From the NCBI GenBank assembly GCA_013399305.1, contig VXAI01000116.1, positions 1,465,061-1,529,060 on the forward strand: a stretch of DNA of 64,000 nt. The letters run 5' to 3'. The notes under the pieces are model-generated. The model did not search any database. It was given only the letters and a program-made list of their open reading frames with translations, and was not told where the DNA came from. Position numbers and translations under genes: made by a program. This stretch comes from Rostratula benghalensis. Taxonomy: Eukaryota; Chordata; Aves; Charadriiformes; Rostratulidae. Each line of letters opens with the position of its first letter. Positions within the stretch are counted from its first letter, which is position 1. This document shows positions 50,301 through 64,000 of this stretch, one piece after another.

Positions 50301-53300
50301 ATTTCCTCCTCCTTTTTGCCATCCATCTTTACATACAAAAGAAACCAAAGGAAACAGGTTAGAAGATTCTCCTGTATATGATAAAACCATTGGAAGAATC
50401 ACAAACCACATGCATCTCTAAATCTCTCTGTATTACTTTAATAATAACTATCCTTTAAATCGGGATTTTACGAAGTTATTTGCAGCATGACCTGCATCAT
50501 ACTGCATCTAAATACAGCTTGTGGGATATTCTAAGACTGTGTTGAGCAATCTAGGAGACCTCGCTGTACTTTGTGGTAAAACAAGTTATCTCTGTCAGCC
50601 TGGGAGTAAGGAAAAAAAAATTACCACTCTCCAAACTGGACACCAAGTATTGGATTTGCTATAGACAATCACATCTGCTTTTCTACAACAGGCTTGGCTT
50701 TGGTGTATTTACTCTACAGAGGGCTAGGAAAGAAACGTATCACAGCACACAAATAGACAGGAGTCCCAGGCCAACTTGGTGTATCTGACAGTCAGTGTAT
50801 ACAGCTTAGTTACGTCTTCCTTTATGCGAGAGGATATACCCCTGCAATTTATTTCCATTGCATTCTGCTTTCTCCTCCCAGAACTTTCACATCCCCTATT
50901 ACTGCGCAAGAGTCTTTGCATTTAGACTTAACTGTCCATGTATTAAAGCAAAGCCAACAAATCATGAATATTAGACAAGGAATGATAATATAAATTTACC
51001 AGTACCTCTGGAGATGTAAGTAGAGTAGTCCCAAGGGCTGAACTAAGAATAGCATCAAAGAGCTTGGCTAGGGTTATTGTCTTTAATGGACAAAATTGAA
51101 TTGACCGCATAGTGTCTGTAGTTAATGGCAAAAGTAAATTTACAGCAAATGACACCACGATATGGTCAAAAATTGGTGCAATGGGCTACTGACAAGTCAA
51201 TGACAGGCTGACCACAGGACACCACTAATGCAAAGGCAAGCATTTAGATAGTTCTGAAGCTGCAGAGCACCAACACCACAGCGAATTACACCTTCAGGAA
51301 CAACTAGCAATATCCAAAGCTGCCTACTTGTCCAGTTTTGTGTATTTTACTGAAAAACCACCTACTAAAAAAAAAAAAAACACCCCACATTAATTTGAGC
51401 TCTCAATTCTATTTTTACTGCATTTTGCCTTAAGCTGATTGTTTGGAAACATTTTTACTTTGCTTTATTGGAAAGCTAATGCATAAAAAAAACTACACAA
51501 GCTTCTGTTCCATTCTTTGAAACATAGTGTATGTTCATATGTAGTAATTCAGATCAGGTGCAAACAGCAACACCACAATCACATCAAGTTGCCCAATGCG
51601 GCTGATTCAGAGTTTTGAACTCTAAGGGCCCCTAATTGTTAACACTCACAAAAGAGTTGTATGGGAAATCTGTGGTCTAAGTCATGCAGGAAGTTAGGGG
51701 TTACTCTATTTGAGGTAAAAAAACTTGTTATGCTGACAGTCTCTGAAACGTTCAGTGGGTCATCACACGTCCCTAAGCCTCTCTATGAAAATACAGTGAG
51801 TCTAAATTCAGTGACTCATGCACTCACATCAGTTTCCCATTGTTTCTCCAGCATTAATGGTTAAAAAAAAAACAACCACCAAAGCCAAAACAAAACACAA
51901 AACAATACCTTTCTCAAAGCTTATTAAATTATTTCTTCTGTGCCATACAACCACACTGGTGGAAAACATGAGAGCATAACATATAAGCAATGAGGTTGCT
52001 GAAGTGGTCTCCCCATTCTACCCACCAGCAGAGATGTGCCTCCACCGTGCAGATTACCAGCTGCAACTCTGACCTCAGGAAAAACAACACACAGAGGCAC
52101 AGAATAGGTTGGGGTATTGTTGCGGGGACAGTTGATTAAAGTCTTGAGGAATCAAATGAGGTTAGATTTAAAGTCATGCATCACATGCAGGGTTCTGCTG
52201 AATTATTGACAATGAAAAGCACTTTAATTGCAGTGCTTAAAAGCTCTAAACTAAAAAAAAAAAAAGCCAGGAAATTAACTCTCTCCCTTCCCATCATTTT
52301 GGTTTTCCTCACATACTCTATAGACCTTTGGTAGTTACCCTTAACTACCTTTCCACAAATTTTCCATTTCAGTTGTATCTTATCAGTGTATGTCTAGGAT
52401 CTAACTTTTGCACTCCCTGACTGAAGAAAACCAAGTCCTGAAAAGGTTCAAATTTGGCACTGTGCTTCTATTTGTACAAACAGATGATTTACAGACTGCA
52501 AAGATTTGGCCCTAATTCTTCATACTTAACATTCCCATCTCTCCATGTACACATAAGATTTAAGCTGCACACTTAAAATAGCCACAAGCTTCCATTAACC
52601 TCAACATATAGTGCCTGTATCTTTGGACCGAACTACATAGAGCATCAGAGTTGTTTGTACTAAAGATGAAGTCACTGGAATAATATAAATAAACAAAAAG
52701 TCAGAGCAGCTTGGTACCCGCAGCTCTTGCTGAGAGCAAGAGCTTACTGATCACCTTGGAAAAACTGACCTCTAGTAAAAGGTGACCTCTTCCTTACTAG
52801 ATCACCTTGGAAAGCCACTTAGGGCCATCCAAGGAAGTTGAAGAAGTGTTCTAGCTGCAATCTCTAATACCTCATTCCAGCCACCACAGCCTCTGAGGAA
52901 TGCAGCTAGTGTCAAAGATTTAATGTTTTTTCACATTAGTGATGTCAGCACAAAATGGCTATCTTCTCTGAATAATTTATCTCTCCAGTGAATAATTTTC
53001 TTATCTCTTTTTCCCTTTTCGCTTTTTACTGTAGATGCGAAGGCAAGCAGCTCTTAGTCCTCAAAAAAAAGAAAAAAACCCTATGAAGCATCTTTCCCAT
53101 CAATCAATTAAAAAACACTTACCTTATACTCAACATGATTTATTTCTTGTTAATACAATTGTCTCACTATATCCTTCTATTATTATACCCTTAATTCCAT
53201 TAGCCATTCTCTTAATGCTCTCTTTAAAGCTGACCCCAGTCTGAGGAGAAGGGAAAGAAAAGTTCGTCTAATAGAGGCAATGCCAATAAAAAGCTGAAGC

Positions 53301-56300
53301 TCTTCTCTTAAAATCCTGTAGGTCACAGGAAAGACAGGTCCAGAACATATCCTGCTTGCTCTACAGGAGACTATTTATTTTTCATTCATTTTCAACTAAA
53401 TAGTTTGTTGGCTCCAAGCTATTTGTATTTTCATATTTCACTATCTGTTGTACTCTTCCAACATGGAAGCTTTGCCAGAGAAGAAAACCCTTTAACCTAT
53501 TCCTCCTCCAACAAAGACAACTCCAGTTTGCAAAAAGGTGAGGGTAACAGAGCACCTCATCACAGCTCTCATGGCAGAGCGCCTGGTCACATACTTCTCA
53601 ATGAGCCAACATTCCCATTAAAACTCTGGCGCTTGTTGGCTGAGAAACATTGGCTTATTCCTCAGGTAAAGTTAGAGCCTGTCACCCTCCTGCCCACCAG
53701 GCAATCCTTATTAAGGCAACGCATTTACAGCTGGGAGGGTGCTTAAAATAAAATACTTAACTGCAGAATCCTTGCCAGGCATGACTAAGGTTATCCAAAT
53801 ACGTTTCTTATATGACTGACAGCATCCTTTGTCAAATGAAGTTCACAGCTTTTAAGAGGTACATAACCATCAGATCAATTCTTGGGCATGAGACAGTTTG
53901 CCAGTGCTTCAACTGCAAAAGACAAATCCATTGGTAACAAGTTGCTAGTTTTTGCTTTCCTGAGACACACACCCCCACCAGCACCACTTCCACCGCTGTT
54001 TTCTACGTGCAGGTAAAGATTTCACCAAGCCTGCCTCCCTGAGCACAGAGGAATGTTAGTAACTGTCACAGCATCAGTCCTGAAGGCAGTTCTCGCTGAT
54101 TGCTGCAGCGCCGACTTACAGCACTGAATTTTCTCCTCCTCTGGAAATCAGATATGCCATGTACCAAATAATATTATTCTAGATATATTTAAACCCTGTG
54201 CCACTTCGTGATCACAGTACATTTACAAAGCCACTTAGATTAAATGAATAACATAGGTAACATCACTGCTTAACTAATGAGATTCAGATTGCACCCAAAC
54301 ACATACACAGTCTGAACATGACTGTTCAGGTACCAAACATATATATTGACACTGCCATACACATTTCCATATAGCTAGTAACATCTGGGTCTGCTCATCC
54401 AATATCACTGACAGACCACCAGGCACCAGGATCATTACACCGATGAGATCAGGCACATCTTCAGCCTCCCGTGCAATAAGTTGGCAAAGCCGAAGGCAGA
54501 CTACCTTTTCTCATGTTGAATTGGAACCTTAGCAATGGTCTACACACAGCATTATCAGACCCCTTCTTAACAAAGTGCAGTTCATCTGGGCAGCTGCTAG
54601 TTCACAATGACAGTCAGGCCAGAAAACTCACAAATACAGCACACTGTGTCCCACCCGCTGGCCAACAGTAGGCACAATCAAAGGTTGAAGGACCTTTAGG
54701 AAAGTCTAAAAAACGGTAATTCCTGTGGATTGATTGTTGCAGGATCATTATAACACTCTCCAGGCAATTGGTCTTTTCTCTGTGTCTGGATTCTTTGCCT
54801 CAGTTTTCTTTTTAATTATAATAATATTATTAAAACTATGAAAAGTTTTCTACCTTCTTCAGTGCACGCTCCCACAGAGATGGATCTGCACCAAGGCATT
54901 TGTGTTGGGATGCTACACTGGTATTAGCAGAGGTCAGGATCTCAGATTTTGGCTGAATCCCTTCAGGCAAAAGCTCAATGGCCTGTTACAAGTGCTGAAT
55001 CCTGAATCCTTCCATTGCACACAAAACCTTAATTCATATTGTTGCCACAGAAAGCAATGGAGCTTTCAAGCTGCATGTAGTGCAGCTTTATTATCTCTTC
55101 CTTTTTTGGTGTGTAACAAGGAGCATTAATTCTTATACATTCACAAGCACAGCGCACATTACATGAGTTTAGCTGAAGCCAAGTCCATAGGGTGGGAACA
55201 GTCCATGCTCCCATCTCCAAGGGAGCCAAAATGTCAGCTCTTGCCTGCCCCAGCATCACAGTGATATTGCGCAAACCTAAAGGAACAGAAAGTTACATCT
55301 ATACTGAGCGCAACAGTATTAATCTTCCACAAAACTCACACATGCTACAAGAGGGCAAGCCATCTTCAAAGCAGCAGTGTGCCCAAGCAAGAGCTGCCCT
55401 CAGAAATGCATCTTCTCTAATCACTTTCTCTGTTCCACCTGTATCACTTTAACTGGTGTTGCCAGTAAAAACGTAGAGGTTTCAGGTTCTGGACTCATTT
55501 TTTATGGTGCGTTTTTTATTACTATCATGATCATTAACAGCAATTCAAGAGCAGAATGCTTTTCTTGGTTTGGGGTAGTGCTGTGCATATTTAGCAGCTT
55601 TCCAAAAAACCCCAGAACTGAGAGAAGCAAATGTCTTTTCTGACCCTTGTAAAAGCTTCAAGGCAGTTAACTACTAAGCAGAATGCACAATACACAAGCA
55701 CCTTACCACAGAGCTTCTATTAGCATTGGCACCCATCAGCAGAACCCTACACATTGCACTGGATTTTCCTTTACCTTGGGAGTTTCCTCCTCATTCTGCT
55801 ATGAAAATTCCTTGCTATAACACAGTCTACTTCATGAAAGCAGCTAACAGTGCAAAGTGTGTGTACGCATGGCTCTCCTCACATCTGGTATGTGTGACAG
55901 TCCTGTAGGTGTGTGCTGCTACACCTTGTTGGCATGTTAGGCAGCAGCAAAGTGGTCACAAAATAAATGGAATTCCAATTTGTTATTGATTTACTTTCAA
56001 ACTTAATAAATGGCCCTAGTGTTGATAATTACCAAACCTCTGTCCAAATAAAACCATGACACTCCATAAATATCCAACGGAGCTAGATCTCCACGTGTCC
56101 CATTTTTCCCAGTATTTATAAATATAAACCCTTAACACTGAATCTTCTGTTAGGAAATGTCATCTTGGTCATACCCAGATGTTTGATTTTAAACATGAAT
56201 CTTTCCTGCTTTGACTAATTCAAACAAATACCCCTCTTACTGTAGGCCCCACACCTAAACAACATTTGACCATGTGCATTCCTATTAGAAGCTACAGAAA

Positions 56301-59300
56301 TAAAAGATGGGAAAAAATAAAATCAATCCCATGGTGATACAATTGCTTTGCTGGCCTCTATCATAGACTAACCCTGTGCCAGCTAGATCAAGGTATCTAC
56401 AGAGTCAAGGAAGCAGTGAGCTACATGATTAAGGAAACAGCTTCTCCTCTAACATGTCATACAGGAATGTTTTGTGCCAGGTGAGCAACTCAAATTTTCC
56501 CTTGTTCTATTTGGTTTCTTTATTTCTCAAAAGTACACAGTGCAATTCTCCCTTGTTCTAGATGTTTATAACAATCCTTGGGTACTTAAAGGTTTGGCCA
56601 CATCCCCTCCACACGCCCAGAGGGCACAAAGCCCAGCAATCTAAAGGCCAAGTTTTAGCTTGGTTTGAGGTCTAGCTTATGTGAAAAGAACCACGTCTGC
56701 CCTCTCTTCCTTTCAGCTAGCCCAAGAAGAAAGACAAAGTTTTAAACCACACAGCTTGATACCACCACTGGGATATTTATTAGAGTAGGCAGACCCCCAA
56801 AGGTTGAAGGCTGCTGATACTCCCCTTCTCTGCAAGGAAAGCCTGTCCTTTGGCCATTAGTAAACCCCAGATCTCTCAGGCTAATAAACATGGGAACTGG
56901 ACTGATCTTTGTACAGCCTGCCTATGGTGCTTTATTGTTTAGACTGAACTGCTTTAGCAGTAGGGGGAAAAACTTTAGATGTGTGTTGAAGAGGAAAGGG
57001 TACAGAAAAAATAAAGGTAGTTTCTTTCCACACAACATGAGACTTTCCTGTACTATCACAGTGAAATGAAAAGGCATTTCTTCTGCCCCGATCAGTCATA
57101 ACATTCAAACCACAGAGCTAGCCATGAAATCCTATGCATCATTTAGATCTTTGATGCTGAACTGACTTCATAGTAAAAATGGCTTGGCAGGGCTAAAGCA
57201 CCTGCTGTCAAAGGGAAACACTGATTAAAGGAGTGGGTTTTTTTTAAAGAGCTCTTGTTCACTTTCACAAAACCACACTACTAAAATCTCCAAGTTACAG
57301 CTCTGATGAGTAATTACTCCTGCAGCGTGGTTAGAGAACTGCTACTCAAAACCCTCATTAAAACCCTTATGTATTTCTCCTGCCTTTGCCTTCCAGCTAT
57401 TATCAATTACAACAATTACAACAATAAATACACACTTTCCTTCTTGATGACTATCCCTATTTTCCCTGCCTGATTCATTCAGTAAGGCCACAGTTCAATG
57501 CTTTTGAGGCCACAATGGCCTCTATGGGAACTAAGTCTGACGTCAGAAATACTGAATTGTTGCTTCAGTGAATGAATTAAATAGAGGGGGATGGAATTAA
57601 AAAAAAAATAAAATCACACTGAATATCACTGAGACCGCTCCTACTCACATAGCCAATGACAACCTATTTACTGTGGAATGAGATAAGGGCCTCAATTTAA
57701 GTAGAGCTATTTGGGACACAGTTCTTTTGCCTTTGTTTTAAGAAGCAGAAACAGAACATATTTACACACACAGTGCTGCATTCAGATCATTGGGTCAGTG
57801 TTTGTAGGTGGGATCTCCTGACCAGTGGAAGAAGGCATTTGGTTTTGTTCAGTTCACCTGTAGCCTAATACGGTCAAAACCCATACACAGTGCTCATGAG
57901 ACAATATTTTGCTTTCTAAAGATAAATCTATTCAAAGATGATGCAGCTGATAGTTTTAAATAAAAATATTTATGAGTACCAGGCCCATTTTCAGTGGCCT
58001 GAAATAAAAAAATAAGCTTGTTAGTCCTCAGTGTTTCATCTCAGTTATTAGCTGCTTACTGAGAGAAGGTTGGGAGTGGAACACCACTTTTACCATTCCC
58101 TTTGGAAAGCAGGATTCATGGATCTTCAAAGGTATAAATTAGGACTAAAGTTCATTCAGCTTCCCCCTACCTGAGGCAGTGGCAACAGAATAGCATACTG
58201 AAGAAGGAAAAGAGAGAAGAAAGTCTAATACAAATCCCATTTAAAGAGCAAAACACTATGGGTTTAAGATGCTCCAGCCACAGTGTAAATGGACCTTGAG
58301 GTCCATTCCCTCACTGAAAGGGCAAAAAAGCCCAGCTTGAAGAACTGTATCTGGATACAAAATATTATCTGTAAAAGTCTTCGCCCCTTCCATTAAACCT
58401 ACAAAACCTACAAAAAGTCCCAGTAATGTATACACTATGAAATGGTGCCCCTCTGAGGCATGTAAGAAAATGTTTATGCACTTGTTCTATTCTTCACATA
58501 TTGTCAGCATGAAATACACTGGAAAAAAATCCCCCACATAGTAAGCTTCCTTCCCAATGGCTGTAAGTTTTAGACAACAGCTCACAGCAAGGGAACAGTT
58601 GCAGTGCCAATGAAACACTAAAGGAGTGGCAAAATTGTGTGATTTTTCACTTTACAGATAAAATTGCAAGGATGAAAGACTCCAAACCTTGAGGTTAAAT
58701 AGAACTTGGTAAATACACAATTATTCTGTGTGTCTTCATTATAAATATGGTTGCAGTCAGGGAACTTGGGCTCGGGGCATTACTTTATTGATGAAGAGGA
58801 TATTGTAGAAAGGGGTCAGCTCAGCAGTAATGAATCTTTATTTCACCAGTGCTAAGCAAGAATTGAGATAATGCTTCATCCGGAGTGCAAAGGTGGAAGG
58901 GACAGTTAAGAATAAATAAAAAAAAACCCACAAGAGAATCCACATGGCAACACCAGGTTTACACAAATCATGCCGCTCATGCACCTTCAGCATTAGAATG
59001 TCACATTTCCCCTTGGAGATCAACCATTCCGCCATGAGTAAAATTCTCCTCATGGAGCAGATCATAAAGTTTTCTCGTGACCTTATCCTACGATAAGTAA
59101 TAATTTTTTCATTTTTCATTACTGCCCCAAATGACTCTTCACTAAATATTTATCCTACTTTATAAAGTTAGCAAGCATTAAAAATCCTCTTGTTTTGTCA
59201 GGTAACCTTATCTTTAGATTGAGGAATCATATTCAGACACGGACATGAGAAGCACATTGCTTCCATGTCAGACCAGACTGGGTTTGGGACCCACACGACA

Positions 59301-62300
59301 TGCAGCAATTTAACTTGCATGAGGTTATGGACAGAGAAAGATGCAAAACACTTCATGGCAACAAAGTGATACTGCCACTGAGCACAGGGGTTCAGTCTGA
59401 CACTCAGCATAGTTGCTTTCTAGTGATATCTCCTATCTGCACAGCCACATTTATCCTTTCCAAAGATGTTGTCACAACCATCGTATTTACTAAGAGGCAA
59501 ACTAATTTCTCTAACATACAGTTTCAGAAGTTTCTTTTCTACTTTGTCCAAAATCTGCAGAATTCTAATGTCTGAATAACTCTTACACACCCTGTCAAGT
59601 GTCTAGGACACACATTCAGCAAGAGCAAAACCAGCATGGTACAGGTCACTCACAAAAATCATTTCAGCACCTTAAGTATATCAACCAAAATCTCTACACC
59701 AGCATAAATTAGCCAAAAGAGCCAGCAGTTAATCTGAAGGGGTGGTAAGCTGTGCCATAAAACTCATCAGTTCACAAGCCACTCCACAGTAGGTAATCCA
59801 TTTGACTCCCAGTAAGTCACCCAAAGATGAGTTAATGATTCGGTCTCAAATTGCCCTCAATATTACTCAACTGTGACATTAAAAAATCAAATATCTATCC
59901 AAAAAGAAGCACAAGGGTTTAAAACAGTAGAAAAGCAGATTGTTTCCCTCATGTTTTATTTTTTAAGTAATGGGGAAAAAAACCTTTACTTAACTTTGAA
60001 GCTTTTCCTCAAGAATCACACGGCTATCACTTTTTGAACAGTGAAAACTGAGTTTAACACTGCTTTTCAAATCCACTGTTTTACTTCAGCATTATGGAAC
60101 ACATCAGCATTAGGAAGTTTGCAATGGGACAACAACAAATCTGGATTTAAAAAATAATAATAATCACCTTTTCAAAATCAGATCTGAAGGTGTAACAAAA
60201 CTATGAAGGTCCCTTCATAGGGGATGCTGTTAAACTCATCCAAAATAACCAGCAGTATAAGCAACAAAATCCTAGATACAATTTCTCTCAATAACACACT
60301 TTCTGCATATAAAAGGTCCCACTATGAATAACTATTTGTGATCTTCCTAAGCCGAAGGAAAAAGTCAAAGTTACAGGAGTAAAACCAAACAGAACACAAA
60401 AAACCAACCAAACAAAAAACCCAACTATCTAAGCATTTTCCAAAGAGGGAGGCTGGTGGGTGGTTTCCACTGCTCTATTTCTTAATTCCAAAACTGACTG
60501 CTCCTTCAGTAACTTGAAGTGTCATGGCCTCCATAGCCAAGAGGGCTGACACATGGGCCTAATTACCTGTTTGCATCATGGGCATGTGCATCCATGTTCT
60601 TAGAGAGAAATGCCTCTTGGTATATTCAAGTAAACAAAATATCAAGCTGCACCTGCAAATCAATAAGCAAACCACTGCTATTAGCTTTTATTTACAGGAT
60701 AAACAGGTAAGATAATAGGAAAAACACTAATAATATTTATTTTATGAAATAGGCAAGCAATCCATGTAGGATACTTTAAGAGAAATGCTCTAAGAATGAG
60801 TAATGTTTACTAGCACAGTTTTCATGAGATATTTCAGCCTGAGGGAGTCGTGGTCATCATCCTCACTGTCTGAGCAGCAGGTAACAGAAATAGGGATTGG
60901 TGCGCCACAGGACAGAGCAGTCAGGTAGACTCTGGCTCTCCAATGGTGGACACACACAGTCAGTGCCCTGGGCACTTGTCAGGTTGTCCTTAGCCTTAGA
61001 GCTTCCTCTCAGGCTGTTTTCACATTTGAGGTTGTTTGGGGGTTTTTTGGAAGTGGGAGTGGTTAATTACTCTGAAGGTGGGCTGCCAGAGTTATTCTCT
61101 TTAAAACCCGCTTCTGCTTACTTACCTCAAAGTAGAAGGAGCCATCTTCTCATGCATCTAACAAGATTCTCAGGTTAACCTCTTAAGACCCAGGACACCA
61201 GCTGTATTGACTCCTCCCCTGACCCTAAAATGTTCAGGGGCTCCTTATTTCATTCAGAAATGCTGCCAAAGAAATAACCTCTAGTTAATAAAACGTGAGG
61301 AAAGTCCTATCATTTGCAGCACAAACCTGGACAAAGCAACAGGCCTGTGGGGCAGTCACAAACTGTGCTAGAAATTACACATAATGAAGACAATCAATGA
61401 CAGCGTTTTCTAGCTAGCTTTCCCAAGAGGTGGAGCTCCCTGGGAAGATGACACTCTTATCCATAGCTCCCATTGGGCCCAAAGACTACGTGCTTGTGTA
61501 ATGAAACATATAGATTATACTAGGTCAAACTGAATTGAGGCAATAAGAAGTCTTTCTATGGCTGCACACAGCATGATAATGCCTTTTAGAAACTTTTCAA
61601 AAGTGCTACATGTACAAAAATTGGTATTCCGCTTCATGGATAAATAAATGGCATCTATATCACTACCTGAAAGTCTGTTAGCAGTTTCAATAGAGAAAAG
61701 GAGTTACAGTAATGAGTCTAAGGAACATACAGCAACTTTCACAACAGGATGATCTCCCCAGAATGACTATGTATGACAGAAAATGTTCAGTCTAATTATA
61801 GATTAACTAGTAGAGACACTTTAACTAAAGCTGTGGCTGCACAGTCTTTGTGTAAATATTCCTCAAACAGATGTTTTGAATGCTGTTCACATTTGTGTCC
61901 AAAAAAAAAACAGAAAAGCCCTAGAAATTCAACAATGCCAAATATCATCTATGATATTCTACATATTTTTAGCTCTTATTAACTCAACAGAAAATTATGT
62001 TAGCAATATATTTGTCAGCAAATATTACTACAGCAGCAGGAGCAAGGCTGCACACACCCCAGGGTTAGGCAGTTCAAGAGCCAGAGTGAGCCTTTGCTAC
62101 CAGTGACTGGCTGAGGCAGGGAGCTGAAGTCAGTCACTTAAGACGTGTCAGACAAATCACTATCTAGAAATGTCACTTTGTTTGCTCTAAAAGGCACCTG
62201 AACATCTAGGAAACACATGGACTTCTAAATTTTGTAGAGGTGAATCCCTCCCAGTGATGTGTATGCTATAGAGAGTGCTAGTCCAGCATCAGGAACAAAT

Positions 62301-63534
62301 AAGGAAGACAGCCAGAACCGGGACTGTCTGGGAACCCATTTGTTTCTTACATGTTTTTGTATGTTTTTAAAAGCATTTTCCTTTTCCAGAAGCTGTTGTT
62401 TCCATAGGTCACATAGGGTGCCACATGGAAAACCATGTAACATTGTTTCTTAGTATAAACAATATGTTTACAGTTTTTGCTTCTACTTTTGCAAAACAAA
62501 AACCAGCTGGGCTGAGAGCCGTTTCTTGGTGCATGAGCACTTACCAAAAAATTATTCCAAAATACATATTCCTATCATTTTGTCCTGACTTCAAATACAC
62601 AGTGCACTTCCTTCATGCTAAGACGGCTCCCTACTTTGGAGTGAACAAAATTAGCATTGTTTAAGAGCTAGAAATAGCCATAAATTGTGATCATCTAAAT
62701 GGGAGTATCATTTCATAAAATGCTTTTTATGTGAACCCTTTTCCGCAATCTAGTTAGGTAAGTTGTTACGGCCACTGTATATTTTCAGCAGTTGTACCTC
62801 TAACTTAAAAATAATGGTGCTGTATTGACCACAAGATAACCCTTCTTCATTATGAGTAACATCAGAGAATATATCTTTCACACATTTTTGCTTTATTCAA
62901 CAGTTTTTGGTGTGCCTGACCTTACTCTATTAATGTTAAGCAGAATTAATTAAAACCACAGCCTTTTTTTTTTTTCTTACTGCAACACATTTTGCTTAAA
63001 AAAATAATGTATCACTCCCTGATTAATTTTTCATGACTTAAATTATTACCTTTTCCCCATGGTTGTCATTGTTCCATATTCTTTTTTATGAGCCACTATT
63101 TTTTCAAGTATAAATTTGAACCTGCTGCACTAATGTGAACAGCTGTTAGGCTTACATAGCCAAGGCAGGGCTCCCAGCAGCCTTGAGCTCAAAGTTTGGC
63201 ACCGACACCAAAAGGATCTGTCTTTACAGCAAGATCATTCTGCACACTAAAGTGCGCGTTGTAGAGTGGAGGAAGACATTTGGAGCCTGCTGGACCAAAA
63301 AGCCAGTGTTTTGGTGATGTTCACTCTCCTTGTGAAGTTCTCTAGGCTTACAAGGTTCTTGTGTCAAAGAGGAGTTATTTTAAAACAAGCAGAACAAAAT
63401 AAGATATTTATATACTGCAGCTGGCACTGTTGTTGGCCATCTGAATTTGAAAGCGCTCTTCCAGTTGAAGCCACAGCCTCCAGTTCCTTCTTGGCCCTGC
63501 TTTTCCTACTGCCACCAAAACAAGTTTTTCCCTC
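47311..63534. other. Non-coding spacer, no gene seen
   Basis: About 16 kb with no recognised gene. Frames stay under about 115 codons. One stretch (49371-49692) is open on both strands for 101 and 84 codons and follows a pyrimidine-rich tract ending in CAG, but it matches no protein I know. A-rich and A/C-rich low-complexity runs lie at about 51365-51385, 51860-51907, 52251-52265 and 60380-60422. A possible but weak MIR-like trace is at 54760-54835. Confidence 0.55.
51860..51907. repeat. A/C-rich low-complexity tract
   Basis: A run of about ten A followed by repeated CAAAA-type words. Possibly the decayed A-tail of an unrecognised insertion. Confidence 0.7.
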
Positions 63535-63592
63535 TCCATTGCATTTAAAATTGTAACACCACATCCATTGCATTTAAAATTGTAACACCACA
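63535..63592. repeat. Exact tandem duplication of a 29-base unit
   Basis: The unit running from TCCATTGCATTTAAAATTG to ...TAACACCACA occurs at 63535-63563 and again at 63564-63592 without a mismatch. Identity implies a recent duplication; such two-copy units are often polymorphic within a species. Confidence 0.95.
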
Positions 63593-64000
63593 ACCACAGA
63601 AGTGGTCAGCTATGTTTACCCCATACATACATGCTTGTGCCATACCTATCTCACAGCCATGTCAGTCACAAGCTGGCAGCTCATGTCCTCATGCAGACTG
63701 ACGAGCTCTTTTCATATGCCTGAATAATATTTGGTTTATAATGATTTTACAATCGTGCTGCTCTAATGGAAGAAGCCATACAAGATGTGTAAGAAGAGTC
63801 ACAGCTGTAAATAAACCCACAGGTACAACTGGGGAGTAAGGAGATGAGATTTCAAGATATTCTTCAGGTCCTCTGGCCCCAAGGATTTTTCAGGCTTCAA
63901 AACAGCTCAGCTCACATGTGTTTGACCTCACAGGTACATGTGCTTGTGTGTCTCAAGTTGCAATAGCCCATGTTTCCACACGGACTATTCCTGTTGTAGA
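63593..64000. other. Non-coding end of window
   Basis: No gene or repeat recognised in the final 400 bases. Confidence 0.5.

Noticed and set aside
52745..52820. Repeated word GATCACCTTGGAAA about 52 bases apart
   Set aside because: A single short direct repeat without a larger repeated unit or a recognisable element.
54760..54835. MIR-like trace (TTGCCTCAGTTTTCTTTTT with ATAATAAT following)
   Set aside because: Only one short word fits well; the match is too weak to call beside the two better ones.

Overview
This window looks like a piece of bird chromosome. It holds several CR1 retrotransposons of avian type, including a nearly full-span copy and tails ending in the ATTCTATG/ATTCTGTG octamer. 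It also holds a solo LTR whose plan (TGTT start, CCAAT and TATA boxes, C-rich U5, an end normally read as ...CCACGACA) resembles ERVL-like LTRs common in perching birds. The sequence is AT-rich with long spacers, and there is no Alu, B1 or L1. Passerine origin is likely but unproven; species and locus cannot be read from the sequence.

I found no host protein-coding exon, tRNA, rRNA or CRISPR. The open frames outside CR1 are short, often open on both strands, lack convincing splice-site context and match no family I recognise. The window is best read as a gene desert or large intron.

Layout: 1-4336 unannotated AT-rich DNA; 4337-4774 minus-strand solo LTR with a short target duplication; 12950-13467 an old plus-strand CR1 3' fragment; 13990-16865 a cluster of very old repeats (two MIR-like SINE fossils and a decayed L2-type reverse transcriptase segment) with an AT-only stretch; 26460-27198 a younger plus-strand CR1 3' fragment; 36688-36756 a possible MITE-like fragment; 38395-41180 three stretches with the look of conserved regulatory DNA; 42655-42765 a short CR1 tail; 44120-44350 an ancient CR1 3' remnant; 44521-47310 a CR1 on the minus strand with 5' UTR, ORF1, endonuclease, truncated reverse transcriptase and 3' UTR; 47311-64000 unannotated spacer with one exact tandem duplication at 63535-63592.

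The only recognisable protein machinery is that of CR1: an ORF1 protein with an SGNH-esterase-like block and an ORF2 with an APE-type endonuclease joined to the remnant of a reverse transcriptase. An internal deletion, frameshifts and a stop make the copy incapable of retrotransposition by itself. I did not find an undescribed biological system. The observations most worth following are the candidate conserved non-coding elements at 38-41 kb, the ancient L2/MIR cluster at 14-17 kb and the internally deleted CR1 with a long open endonuclease frame.
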